From positions 558,001 through 622,000 of the forward strand of contig NZ_JBJFZU010000002.1 in assembly GCF_045032955.1 (NCBI RefSeq): a DNA stretch of 64,000 nucleotides, read 5' to 3'. Origin of the DNA: Ornithinicoccus sp045032955. GTDB lineage: Bacteria > Actinomycetota > Actinomycetes > Actinomycetales > Dermatophilaceae. Position 1 is the first letter of the stretch. Every line of letters begins with the position of its first letter. This document shows positions 24,223-32,650 of the stretch, one piece after another. Under the pieces are notes generated by a model. It was not told the origin of the DNA. It did no database searches and saw only the letters and a list, made by a program, of their open reading frames with translations. The position numbers were made by a program, and so were the translations under genes.

Positions 24223-26442
24223 ATGACCGCGACGACCGACCGCGTGATCGCAGCCGAGATCGCCACCGAGCAGGCGCACGTCGACCGGGTGTACGCCGAG
24301 CTGGCGAAGGCGGCGGACCGGGTGGAGCTCGTGCACGCCGAGGGCATGGCGCGCGGACAGACCGACCGTCGCGGGACGGGTGACCCCCGGGAGGAGGAGA
24401 TGGCCGGCCTCTACGAGCGGGACGCCCTCGTCTTCACCGCCAGCAAGCGGCGGGCCTCGCTGCAGCACCAGCACGAGGGGCTGGTGTTCGGGCGGCTGGA
24501 CCTGGAGCACCCCGTCCCGGACGAGCGCGGCGACACCCGCGAGGTCCGCTACGTGGGCCGGATCGGGGTGCGCGACGACGACTACGAGCCGTTGGTCGTG
24601 GACTGGCGGGCCCCGGCGGCGGCACCCTTCTACCGGGCCACCCCGGTCGACCCGCAGGGCGTCCTGCGGCGCCGGGTGCTGCGCTGCCGCGGCGAGGAGG
24701 TCGTGGGGGTGGAGGACGACCTGATGGTGGCCGAGGCCCCGGACGACGTCGTGGTGGTCGGCGACGGGGCCCTGCTGGCGGCGCTCACCCGCACCCGCGG
24801 CGCCACCATGCGCGACATCGTCGCCACCATCCAGCAGCACCAGGACGAGGCGATCCGGGCCCCCGCGCGCGGCGTGACCGAGATCAGCGGCGGCCCGGGC
24901 ACCGGCAAGACGGTGGTCGCTCTGCACCGGGCGGCCTACCTGCTCTACTCCGACCGACGCCGCTACGAGGGCGGCGGGGTGCTGGTGGTCGGCCCCTCGG
25001 CGGCCTACACCGCCTACATCGAGCGGGTGCTGCCCTCCCTCGGCGAGGAGTCGGTGGTGCTGCGCTCGATCGGCGACGTGCTGGCCGGCCTCACGGCGAC
25101 CCGGCTGGACCCCCCACGGGTGGCCGCGCTCAAGGGCAGCCTGCGGATCCGCCGGTTGCTGGCGGGCCTGGCCAGGGAGCCGATCCCGGACGCCCCCACC
25201 CGGCTGCGGACCTTCGTCGGGGGGCACGCGATCCGGCTGGAGGGGGTGGCCCTGGAGCAGGCCCGGGCCCGGGTGCTGCGCCGCCACCACCGCAACGCCG
25301 GGTACGACGCCGCGGTCGAGGCGCTCGCCCACCTGGCCTGGGAGCAGGTCGAGCTGGGCGAGCGGGACGACTTCGTCGACCGGTTCACCGACTCCAGCGA
25401 GGTCGAGGCGTTCATGCGGGCGTGGTGGCGTCCGCTGGACCCGCGCGAGATGTTGCTGTGGCTCGTCGACGCCGACCTGGTCCGCCGGTTGGCGGGCGTG
25501 GACGCGGCCACCGCCGAGCAGCTGGCCGCCTCCTACCGGCAGGCGCTGGAGCTGGGCAGCTGGAGCGTGGGCGACGCCGCGATGATCGACGACCTGGCGG
25601 CCCGGCTGGGTCCGCCGGTCGAGCTTCCGAGCGAGGAGCGCGGCTTCTACGAGATCGAGGAGCTGGACGACGCCTCCCAGTACGGCGTGACCAGCCTCCG
25701 GGTCGGATCGGACGGGGTCGAACGCCCGGTCTCCGCGGCGGCCGGATCGGGGTCGGGCTCTCAGCGCCGCTCCACCGACCCGCGCGCACGGCTCCTGGCC
25801 GGGACGCTGGGCGAGACCGAGGAGTATGCGCACGTGCTGGTCGACGAGGCGCAGGACCTCTCCCCGATGCAGTGGCGGATGCTGGGTCGGCGCGGGCGCT
25901 GGGCCTCCTGGACCGTGGTCGGCGACCTCGCGCAGGCGTCCTGGGGCGACCTGGAGGAGGCGGCAAGGGCCCGGGAGGAGGCCTTCGGCGCGGCGCCGCG
26001 ACGGTCCTTCCACATGGACACCAACTACCGGAACGCCCGGGAGATCTTCGACCTGGCCTCGCGGATGATCCGCGAGCACGTGCCGGACGCGGACATCCCG
26101 CAGGCGGTGCGGGACACCGGCCACGAGCCGGTCGAGCGGACGGTGCCGGCGACGGGGTTGGTGGAGGCCGCCGAGCACGAGCTGACGGAGCTGCTGGCGC
26201 AGGTCGACGGCCCGGTCGCGGTGATCGCCCCCTGGTCCTGGCACGAGCGGCTCGCCCACCTGGCGACGGGGGAGCGGGTGCTGCTGATCGACCCGCAGTC
26301 GACCAAGGGCCTGGAGTACGACGCGACCCTCGTCATCGACCCGGACGCGATCGTCGCGGAGTCCCCCGGCGGGGTACGCGCGCTCTACGTCGTGCTGACC
26401 CGGGCCGCGCACCGGATGACGGTGCTGCGCTCCGCGGGGTAG
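24223..26442 (+). CDS. HelD-like RNA polymerase-recycling ATPase
   Basis: A 739-residue superfamily 1 helicase-like protein of the HelD/HelR type, which binds stalled RNA polymerase and releases it; HelR homologues also protect against rifamycins. The N-terminal region (about residues 1-65) is helical and charged, as in the secondary-channel arm. Walker A is ISGGPGTGKTVVAL (about 225-238), Walker B VLVDEAQDLSPMQW (about 540-553), with STKGLEYD near residue 693 and LTRAAH near the end. A TAGAGT box lies near 24153. Rifamycin-related regulation is not shown by the sequence. Confidence 0.85.
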   Translation: MTATTDRVIAAEIATEQAHVDRVYAELAKAADRVELVHAEGMARGQTDRRGTGDPREEEMAGLYERDALVFTASKRRASLQHQHEGLVFGRLDLEHPVPDERGDTREVRYVGRIGVRDDDYEPLVVDWRAPAAAPFYRATPVDPQGVLRRRVLRCRGEEVVGVEDDLMVAEAPDDVVVVGDGALLAALTRTRGATMRDIVATIQQHQDEAIRAPARGVTEISGGPGTGKTVVALHRAAYLLYSDRRRYEGGGVLVVGPSAAYTAYIERVLPSLGEESVVLRSIGDVLAGLTATRLDPPRVAALKGSLRIRRLLAGLAREPIPDAPTRLRTFVGGHAIRLEGVALEQARARVLRRHHRNAGYDAAVEALAHLAWEQVELGERDDFVDRFTDSSEVEAFMRAWWRPLDPREMLLWLVDADLVRRLAGVDAATAEQLAASYRQALELGSWSVGDAAMIDDLAARLGPPVELPSEERGFYEIEELDDASQYGVTSLRVGSDGVERPVSAAAGSGSGSQRRSTDPRARLLAGTLGETEEYAHVLVDEAQDLSPMQWRMLGRRGRWASWTVVGDLAQASWGDLEEAARAREEAFGAAPRRSFHMDTNYRNAREIFDLASRMIREHVPDADIPQAVRDTGHEPVERTVPATGLVEAAEHELTELLAQVDGPVAVIAPWSWHERLAHLATGERVLLIDPQSTKGLEYDATLVIDPDAIVAESPGGVRALYVVLTRAAHRMTVLRSAG

Positions 26443-26448
26443 GCGAGG

Positions 26449-26670
26449 TCAGTCGATCACGGCAGCCGACGCCTCGACCTCCACGAGCTGGTGGTCGTAG
26501 CCGAGTGCGGCAACCCCGATCAACGTGCTCGCCACGTCGTGGTCGCCGAAGGCGTCACGGACGACCTCCCACGCCGTCACCAGGTCGGCCTGCTCGGACG
26601 AGGCGACGAGCACCCGCGTGGCGATGACGTCCTCCAGCGTGGCGCCGGCCTCTCCGAGGGCGACCTTCAT
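26449..26670 (-). pseudogene. RidA family protein, N-terminal half missing
   Basis: The 73 codons encode a good C-terminal half of a RidA (YjgF/YER057c/UK114) enamine/imine deaminase: NMKVALGEAGATLEDVIATRVLVASSEQADLVTAW (by position 1-34) and the Gly/Glu-rich end LVEVEASAAV. Full-length members have about 125-130 residues; reading upstream in frame gives ten more similar codons and then a TAA stop, where the divergent PadR promoter begins. The N-terminal half is therefore lost, probably by a recombination that brought in the PadR pair. It could be a translated short protein, but activity is unlikely. Confidence 0.65.
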
Positions 26671-26692
26671 GTTCTCGATGCCCCTGGCGGCA

Positions 26693-26719
26693 TACCTAGA
26701 TATGATGCATACTTAGGTA
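26693..26719. promoter_or_regulatory. PadR-type operator overlapping promoter
   Basis: A 12-bp-arm dyad, TACCTAGATATG then CATACTTAGGTA with a 3-nt centre and two mismatched pairs, ends 1 nt before the PadR ATG and contains a TATGAT -10-like box. Its position implies autorepression by the adjacent PadR protein. Confidence 0.6.
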
Positions 26720-26720
26720 C

Positions 26721-27056
26721 ATGAGCGAGACAGCGCGCTGGCCCACACCCTGGGTGCGGGCGGCGCTCGACCTGGCGGTCCTGGGGTCCCTGGCGCAGGG
26801 GCCCCGGCACGGGTACGCCCTGGCCCAGGAGCTGCAGGCCCGGGGTTTCGGGCGGCTGCGCGGGGGCTCGCTCTACCCGGTGCTGGCCCGACTGCAGGAG
26901 GCCGGGCACGTGGAGGCCACCTGGGTCGAGGTCGAGAGCGGCCCCGGCCGCAAGGACTACCGGCTGACGCCCGGCGGCCGGGGCCACCTGGCCGAGGGGC
27001 TGGCGGCCTGGGCCGACCTGGGCGAGACGTTGCGGACGGACGAGGAGGGACGATGA
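26721..27056 (+). CDS. PadR family transcriptional regulator
   Basis: A 111-residue winged-helix repressor. The sequence ALDLAVLGSLAQGPRHGYALAQEL (by position about 14-37) and RLRGGSLYPVLARLQEAGHVEATWV (about 45-69), followed by GRKDYRLTPGGR, are the PadR hallmarks. PadR proteins usually repress a neighbouring membrane or efflux gene until a ligand binds. Here the stop overlaps the next start (ATGA), and a palindrome covers its own promoter, so an autoregulated pair is likely. Confidence 0.9.
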   Translation: MSETARWPTPWVRAALDLAVLGSLAQGPRHGYALAQELQARGFGRLRGGSLYPVLARLQEAGHVEATWVEVESGPGRKDYRLTPGGRGHLAEGLAAWADLGETLRTDEEGR

Positions 27057-28126
27057 GCAGGACAGGACGACCGGAGGGGCCGCTGACCCCCGTGCTGAGG
27101 GCATACCTCGAGGTGCGCGGCCGGACCGAGGACCAGGCGTGGGCCGAGCAGGTGGTCGGCACGCTGGTGCTGGACGAGGTGTCGCCGGGGGCGATCCGCG
27201 GTGAGCTGGAGCACGCGCTGCCGCTGGTCCGCGAGAGCGGGGAGGGCCCGGCCGCGTTGTACGGCCCGGCGCAGGAGTGGGCGCGGGCCCGGGTGGCGGA
27301 CCGGGCCGAGCAGGGGCTGCCGACGGTGGACTCCAGCCCGGACGCGCGCTGGCGGGACATCCCGGTCGTCGGCTCGGTGGCGGCGTGCCTGGTCAGCCTG
27401 ATGGTGATGGTCGTGTGGCTCGTCCGCGACGGGCTGACCGTGGAGCTGACCTGGGGGCTGCTGCTGATGCCGCTGCTCGCCGGTATGGGTGTGACGGCGG
27501 CGATCGCGACCTGGGAGACGGTGCTGACCCGGCGCCGCCTCTGGGTGGCGGCCGGGGCTGCGCTCGGCGTGGTGGCGGTGGTCGTCGCCGCGGTGACCTG
27601 GCTCCTGCTGGGAACCCGGGACGCCGTCCTGGCCACCGGCAGCACCTTCTCCCTGGGGTTGCTGGCGGTCGGGTATGCCCTGCTTGCCGGGCTGCTGGAG
27701 CGGGTGCTGCCGCAGGCCCCCGCCCGGCCCGCGCCCCCGCTCGAGGACGGGGCGTGGGAGCGGCAGCTGGCCGGGACGCTGCGGCTGCGGCTGGACGTGA
27801 GCGAGGCCAGGGTGACCGAGATCGTGCGCGAGGCACGGGCCCACGCGCAGCAGTCCGGCAGCAGCCTGGCGCAGGAGTTCGGGACGCCCGCGTCCTACGC
27901 CTCCCGGTTCGCCCGGGACCGGGTGGCCCGGGCCCGCCGTGCGGCCTGGGGGTACACGGCCCTGGTGCCGCTGGTGGCGGCGTTCACGGTCGACGCTCTG
28001 GTCGAGGGCGGCGGGGCGCCGGGCACCTCCTGGGTGTGGGCGCTGCTGACGGTGACCCTGTCCTGGCTGGCGGTCTCCGCATGGCGCCGGGTCCGACGCG
28101 AGGGCGACGGTCCACAGACCGTGTGA
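27053..28126 (+). CDS. PadR-linked multi-pass membrane protein with HAAS-like helical domains
   Basis: A 357-residue protein. Residues about 1-95 are soluble, helical and resemble the HAAS/DUF1700-like domain commonly paired with PadR genes; four to five membrane segments follow (about 105-125, 130-150, 160-185, 190-210), then a second soluble helical stretch (about 225-290) and two C-terminal membrane segments (about 300-345). The ATG overlaps the PadR stop by 4 bp. It has no transporter motifs; it is probably the regulated partner of PadR. Function unknown. Confidence 0.7.
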   Translation: MSRTGRPEGPLTPVLRAYLEVRGRTEDQAWAEQVVGTLVLDEVSPGAIRGELEHALPLVRESGEGPAALYGPAQEWARARVADRAEQGLPTVDSSPDARWRDIPVVGSVAACLVSLMVMVVWLVRDGLTVELTWGLLLMPLLAGMGVTAAIATWETVLTRRRLWVAAGAALGVVAVVVAAVTWLLLGTRDAVLATGSTFSLGLLAVGYALLAGLLERVLPQAPARPAPPLEDGAWERQLAGTLRLRLDVSEARVTEIVREARAHAQQSGSSLAQEFGTPASYASRFARDRVARARRAAWGYTALVPLVAAFTVDALVEGGGAPGTSWVWALLTVTLSWLAVSAWRRVRREGDGPQTV

Positions 28127-28156
28127 GGAGCGGGAGGCGGTGTCGGCCCGGGGCGT

Positions 28157-28162
28157 TAGGGT
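28157..28162 (+). promoter_or_regulatory. -10 box TAGGGT of dnaX (leaderless)
   Basis: TAGGGT ends 7 nt before the dnaX GTG at 28170. Confidence 0.55.
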
Positions 28163-28169
28163 CGGTCCC

Positions 28170-30356
28170 GTGAGCACAGCGCTGTACCGCCGCTACCGGC
28201 CCGAGTCCTTCGCCGACGTGATCGGCCAGGAGCACGTCACCGAGCCCCTGATGCAGGCGCTGCGCTCCGAGCGGGTCAACCACGCCTACCTCTTCTCCGG
28301 TCCCCGGGGCTGCGGCAAGACGACCAGCGCGCGCATCCTGGCCCGCTGCCTCAACTGCGAGCAGGGCCCGACCCCGACACCCTGTGGCACCTGCGAGTCG
28401 TGCGTGGCGCTGGCCCGTGGGGGCCCCGGCTCGGTCGACGTCATCGAGATCGACGCGGCCAGCCACGGCGGGGTGGACGACGCGCGGGACCTGCGCGAAC
28501 GGGCGGCCTTCGGGCCCGCCACGGCGCGCTACAAGGTCTACATCATCGACGAGGCGCACATGGTGACGCCCAACGGCTTCAACGCGCTGCTGAAGGTGGT
28601 GGAGGAGCCGCCGCCGCACGTGAAGTTCATCTTCGCGACGACGGAGCCGGAGAAGGTGCTGGCCACCATCCGGTCCCGGACCCACCACTACCCCTTCCAC
28701 CTGGTCCCGCCGCAGCGGCTCACGGCATACCTGGAGGAGCTGTGCACCGCCGAGGGGGTGTCCCTGGAGCCGGGGGTGCTGTCCTTCGTCACCCGTGCCG
28801 GCGGCGGCTCCGTGCGTGACTCGCTGTCCGTGCTGGACCAGCTCATCTCCGGCGCCGGCGACCAGGGCCTGACCTACGAGCGGACCGCGGCGCTGCTCGG
28901 GTTCACCGACGTCGAGCTGCTCGACGCCGTGGTGGAGGCCGTCGCCGCGGGGGACGCGGCCACCGTCTTCGACCAGGTCGACCGGGTGATGGAGTCCGGG
29001 CACGACCCCCGGCGCTTCGCCGAGGACCTGCTGGAGCGCTACCGGGACCTCATCGTGCTCGCGGCCGTCGGCGAGCAGGCTGGCGGGCTGCTGCCGGGGT
29101 TGCCCGAGGACCAGGTGGAGCGGATGCGCCGGCAGGCCCAGGCCTACGGCTCCGCCGGGTTGAGCCGCGCGGGCGACCTGGTCAGCCGAGGCCTGTCCGA
29201 GATGACCGGGGCGGTGTCGTACCGGTTGATGCTGGAGCTGCTCGCGGCCCGGTTGCTGCTGCCCGCCGCGGCCGGCGAGGACGGGTACGGCGCACGACTG
29301 GACCGCATCGAGCGGCGGCTCGGCGCCCAGGGGGAGGAGCCGACGCCGGCGCGACGGCCCGCCCGCGCTGCGGTCCCGCCCGCTCAGCAGGAAGCGGCAC
29401 CCGAGGCTGCGCAGGTGCCCGAGCGGGAAGAGACGCAGGAGAGCGCGCCGCCGCCGCAGGGTCCTTCGCCCGACGAGCCTCCGCGGCCCCGGCCCGGCCA
29501 CCTGGATACCGCCGCGATGCGTCGTCACTGGCCCGAGATCATCACCGCGGTCCGGGCCATCAGCGCTCGCACCGCCGGCGCCCTGGAGTCGATGCAGGTG
29601 CTCGACTTCGACGGTGGACGGCTCCTGGTCGGTATGCCGGACGAGCGGTGGATCCGTCACTTCATGGGTACCTCCAACGAGGAGGCGCTCCGTCAGGGAG
29701 TGCTGGACGCCCTGGCGCTGGAGGTCCGGATCGAGGCCACCACGCTCGGGGGCGGGCCCCAGGGTGGGGGTCAGGAGGACCCCGAGCCGCCGGACGACGA
29801 GCCTGGCGGGGAGCACCCGCCGGCCGCTGAGCCGCCCGACGAACCGGACACCGAGCCGAGGCCGCAGCAGGCTGCTCCGCCCCCGGTCGGGCTGCCGGAC
29901 GCGCCGCCGCGCGGCCGGATCCGCACCCGCGCGGACCAGAGCGGCCCGGCGCCTGTGCAGCCGGTGGCCACCGCACCCACCCGGGTGCGAGGCCGGGGCG
30001 CGGCCGCGGCAGGCGGTCCCGCCGCGACCCCCGCGTCCACGGACGCCGACCTCGCCGAACAGCTCGGCGCCGTCGGCGGTCGCAGCGCCGACAGCAGCGG
30101 GCAGCCCGAGTGGGCGCAGGCGTCCCGGTCCGGGGACGCCGCGCCCGACTGGGCGACAGGAGCCTCGGCCCCGGCCTCCGCGCCCGCCGCCGCCGGTTCC
30201 GGTGCGGCTGCGGCAGCCACCTCGCCCGCACCGTCCGGTGACGCGCCGAGCGAGGACGACGAGGACCTGACGACCTCGGGCGCGGTCGGCCAACCGGTGA
30301 TCGAGACCGTGCTGGGCGGTACTGTCATCGCCATCAACGACGACCCGGTGGCGTGA
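28170..30356 (+). CDS. dnaX: DNA polymerase III subunits gamma/tau
   Basis: A 728-residue clamp-loader ATPase. It begins ALYRRYRPESFADVIGQEHV, the invariant DnaX start, so the GTG at 28170 is chosen; TAGGGT 7 nt upstream supports a leaderless mRNA. Walker A is GPRGCGKTTSARILA (about residues 45-59), the zinc site uses CLNC and CGTCESC (about 63-82), Walker B is YIIDEAHM (about 125-132), and the sensor region KFIFATTEPEKV follows. Residues beyond about 380 are Pro/Ala-rich and low complexity, with one conserved block near 450-530. No frameshift signal was noted. An acyltransferase gene follows 9 bp later. Confidence 0.96.
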   Translation: MSTALYRRYRPESFADVIGQEHVTEPLMQALRSERVNHAYLFSGPRGCGKTTSARILARCLNCEQGPTPTPCGTCESCVALARGGPGSVDVIEIDAASHGGVDDARDLRERAAFGPATARYKVYIIDEAHMVTPNGFNALLKVVEEPPPHVKFIFATTEPEKVLATIRSRTHHYPFHLVPPQRLTAYLEELCTAEGVSLEPGVLSFVTRAGGGSVRDSLSVLDQLISGAGDQGLTYERTAALLGFTDVELLDAVVEAVAAGDAATVFDQVDRVMESGHDPRRFAEDLLERYRDLIVLAAVGEQAGGLLPGLPEDQVERMRRQAQAYGSAGLSRAGDLVSRGLSEMTGAVSYRLMLELLAARLLLPAAAGEDGYGARLDRIERRLGAQGEEPTPARRPARAAVPPAQQEAAPEAAQVPEREETQESAPPPQGPSPDEPPRPRPGHLDTAAMRRHWPEIITAVRAISARTAGALESMQVLDFDGGRLLVGMPDERWIRHFMGTSNEEALRQGVLDALALEVRIEATTLGGGPQGGGQEDPEPPDDEPGGEHPPAAEPPDEPDTEPRPQQAAPPPVGLPDAPPRGRIRTRADQSGPAPVQPVATAPTRVRGRGAAAAGGPAATPASTDADLAEQLGAVGGRSADSSGQPEWAQASRSGDAAPDWATGASAPASAPAAAGSGAAAAATSPAPSGDAPSEDDEDLTTSGAVGQPVIETVLGGTVIAINDDPVA

Positions 30357-30365
30357 GGACCGAGC

Positions 30366-31040
30366 ATGATCTATGAGCTTCTCCACCCGATCGTGACCCC
30401 GCTGGCCACGTTCATCTGGCGGCCCGAGGTGGTCGGCCGGGAGAACATGCCGATGGAGGGGCCGGTCGTGCTGGCCAGCAACCACCGGTCGTTCACCGAC
30501 AGCCTGGTGATCCCGCTCACCTCGCCCCGGCAGGTGGCCTTCCTCGCCAAGTCGGAGTACTTCACCGGAACCGGGGTGAAGGGGTGGATCAGCCGCGAGT
30601 GGTTCGAGGGGGTCGGCTCCATCCCGGTGGACCGGAACGACACCCGGGCTGCGCAGCAGTCCCTGGACCTGGCGCTGGAGCACCTGCGTGCAGGGGGTGC
30701 CTTCGGCATCTACCCGGAGGGGACCCGCTCGCGTGACGGCCGCCTCTACCGGGGACGGACCGGTGTCGCGTGGCTGGCTCTCGAGGCCGGGTGCCCGATC
30801 GTCCCCGTCGGCCTGCAGGGGACCCAGGACATCCAGCCTGTGGGGTCACGCTTCCCCCGGCGGGCCAAGGTCCGGGTCGAGTTCGGCGCCCCCATCCCGG
30901 TGGCCGGCCGCTTCGAGGGCGTCCCCCAGGGACGGGCCCGTCGCGAGCTCACCGACGAGGTGATGGAGGCGATCCTGGCGATGTCCGGCCAGGAGTGGGC
31001 CGGGGAGTACAACCAGCGTCCCCCGGACACCGCCGCCTGA
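30366..31040 (+). CDS. 1-acyl-sn-glycerol-3-phosphate acyltransferase family protein
   Basis: A 224-residue PlsC-type acyltransferase that would transfer an acyl chain to lysophosphatidic acid in phospholipid synthesis. Motif I is SNHRSFTDS (HX4D, about residues 39-47), motif III YPEGTRSRDGRLYRGRTG (about 118-135) and motif IV CPIVPVGLQG (about 145-154). It is full length for the short actinobacterial members. It starts 9 bp after dnaX, so it is probably co-transcribed, and ends next to repeat array B. Confidence 0.9.
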   Translation: MIYELLHPIVTPLATFIWRPEVVGRENMPMEGPVVLASNHRSFTDSLVIPLTSPRQVAFLAKSEYFTGTGVKGWISREWFEGVGSIPVDRNDTRAAQQSLDLALEHLRAGGAFGIYPEGTRSRDGRLYRGRTGVAWLALEAGCPIVPVGLQGTQDIQPVGSRFPRRAKVRVEFGAPIPVAGRFEGVPQGRARRELTDEVMEAILAMSGQEWAGEYNQRPPDTAA

Positions 31041-31062
31041 CCCCACCCTGACCGACCCTGAC

Positions 31063-31170
31063 CGACCGGACGTCCCGAAGTGCCCGACCGGGCGTCCCCA
31101 AGTGCTCATCCGGACGTCTCGGAATGCCCGACCGGACGTCTCGTCGTGCCCGCTAGGACGTGTGGACAGG
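31063..31170. repeat. 22-bp tandem repeat array B (four to five units)
   Basis: Units start at 31063, 31085, 31107 and 31129, with a degraded fifth from 31151. The core ACCGGRCGTC and the RTGCC ending match array A at 11898-12029. It too lies between convergent genes (stops at 31040 and 31153). Same period, same orientation on the plus strand, different locus: a mobile or selected intergenic repeat family. Confidence 0.8.
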
Positions 31171-32478
31171 CATCGGCAGGATGTCACTCTCAGCGGCGCA
31201 GCACGAGTCTTCGGGTGCGTCGAACGCGCCCGCGCCGCCGCAGACACCGGTCTCGGGAAGGACCAGCTCCACCCGTTCGGCGGCCTCCCGGTCCCCGGCC
31301 ACCGCCGCGACGATGCTCCTCACCTGCTCGAAACCGGTGAGCGCCAGGAACGAGGGTGCCCGGCCGTAGGACTTCATCCCGGCCAGGAAGAACCCCGGCT
31401 CCGGGTGAGCCAGCTCGGTCGCGCCGTGCGGATAGACGGTGCCGCAGGAGTGGAGGTTGGGGTCGATCAGGGGAGCCAGTGCGGTCGGGGCCTGCAGCAC
31501 CGGGTCCAGGCCCAGGCGCAGCTCTCCGACGACCGTGTGGTCAGGACGGAAGCCGGTGACCGCGATGATCTCGTCGATGCCACCGACCTGCTGGCCATCC
31601 ACCGAGGTCAGGGTCAGCGACCCGTCCGCGGCGGTCCCCACCCCGGTGGTCCGGAAGCCGGTCACCGTGCGGACCACCCCGGACCCGGCGACCCGCCGCG
31701 CCTGGTCACCGAGGGTGCCCCGGGCGACAAGCTGGTCGTCCGTGCCCCCGCCGAAGCTGCCGGACGCCGAGGCGCGCCGGACCAGCCAGCTGACCCGCGT
31801 GCCGGGCTCCGAGTCCGCCAGCGCACCGAGCTCGGCCAGGACCGTCTGCGCCGAGGCGCCGGTGCCGGCCAGGGCGACGTGTCGCCCGGCATACCTGTTG
31901 CGGGTCGCGACGTCGCGCAGGTCGGGGACGCGGTAGCTGATCCGTCGCGCCGCCTCATGCTCTCCGAGTGCCGGAAGGCCGTCGGTGCCCAAGGGGTTGG
32001 GGGTGGCCCACGTGCCGCCCGCGTCGATGACCGCGCGCGCGGTGAGGCGTTCGGTCGCGCCGGCGGTGGTCACCAGAACGGTGAACGGGGCCTCGAGGCG
32101 ACCGTCGTCGACCAGCCGGTCCCTGCCCTGGCGACTGACTCCGGTGACGCGGGCGCCGTAGTGGACCTGGGCGTGGTCGGTCGCGTCCAGCGCGTCCGCC
32201 AGCGGCTGCAGGTAGCGCGCGGCCCAGTCCGCCCCGCTCGGGTATGCGGTCGGCTCGGGCGGTTCCCACCCGCACCCGACGAGCAGGGTGGCGGCGACCG
32301 GGTCGATGACCTCGGACCACGGCGAGAACAGCCGCACATGCGCCCATTCGAGGACCGACGATGCGGCCTGCGGCCCGGCTTCGAGGACGACGACGTCAAG
32401 GCCACGGGACACGGCATGGGCCGCGGCGCTCAGACCGATCGGTCCGGCTCCGATGACGACCAGGGGTGGGGTGGACAC
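31153..32478 (-). CDS. FAD/NAD(P)-dependent oxidoreductase with C-terminal Cys pair
   Basis: A 441-residue flavoprotein with an N-terminal dinucleotide fold VVIGAGPIGLSAAAHA (about residues 7-22), a second nucleotide-binding segment HVALAGTGASAQTVLAEL (about 195-212) and IIAVTGFRPD (about 307-316), as in flavin monooxygenase/thioredoxin-reductase-like enzymes. The C-terminus is Gly-rich and ends with a vicinal Cys pair (DSCCAAES). From memory, similar proteins occur in actinobacterial arsenic-resistance clusters, but no ars gene is present here. A perfect 16-bp palindrome sits between its promoter boxes. The ATG follows AAGGAG. Substrate unknown. Confidence 0.78.
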   Translation of the reverse strand: MSTPPLVVIGAGPIGLSAAAHAVSRGLDVVVLEAGPQAASSVLEWAHVRLFSPWSEVIDPVAATLLVGCGWEPPEPTAYPSGADWAARYLQPLADALDATDHAQVHYGARVTGVSRQGRDRLVDDGRLEAPFTVLVTTAGATERLTARAVIDAGGTWATPNPLGTDGLPALGEHEAARRISYRVPDLRDVATRNRYAGRHVALAGTGASAQTVLAELGALADSEPGTRVSWLVRRASASGSFGGGTDDQLVARGTLGDQARRVAGSGVVRTVTGFRTTGVGTAADGSLTLTSVDGQQVGGIDEIIAVTGFRPDHTVVGELRLGLDPVLQAPTALAPLIDPNLHSCGTVYPHGATELAHPEPGFFLAGMKSYGRAPSFLALTGFEQVRSIVAAVAGDREAAERVELVLPETGVCGGAGAFDAPEDSCCAAESDILPMPVHTS

Positions 32479-32511
32479 AGAACTCCTTCGCTAGGGATGC
32501 CGAACCATCAT

Positions 32512-32527
32512 GACATCGATCGATGTC
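32512..32527. promoter_or_regulatory. Perfect palindrome GACATCGATCGATGTC within a promoter
   Basis: On the minus strand the 16-bp palindrome lies between TTGCAT (-35-like) and CATGAT (-10-like), spaced about 16 bp. This is the classic position for a repressor operator; ArsR-family repressors use similar ATC-rich dyads. No repressor gene adjoins it in this window. Confidence 0.6.
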
Positions 32528-32553
32528 GATGCAAGGGGGTGCTAGGTCGGAGC

Positions 32554-32619
32554 ACAGCGCGCGCCCGGTGGGTGCACAGCGCGCGCCCGGTGGGTGCACG
32601 ACGCGCGCCCGGTGCGGGT
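32554..32619. repeat. 22-bp tandem repeat array C (three units)
   Basis: Units start at 32554, 32576 and 32598; the first two are identical and the third is diverged. On the minus strand each contains ACCGGGCG, also the heart of arrays A and B, preceded by GTGC. It lies in the divergent gap between the flavoprotein gene and recR, unlike the convergent settings of A and B. Relation to A and B is plausible but weak. Confidence 0.6.
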
Positions 32620-32636
32620 ATGGGGGTCGTGCCGCC

Positions 32637-32642
32637 TACAGT
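32637..32642 (+). promoter_or_regulatory. -10 box TACAGT of recR (leaderless)
   Basis: TACAGT ends 8 nt before the recR GTG at 32651. Confidence 0.5.
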
Positions 32643-32650
32643 GGTCTGTT

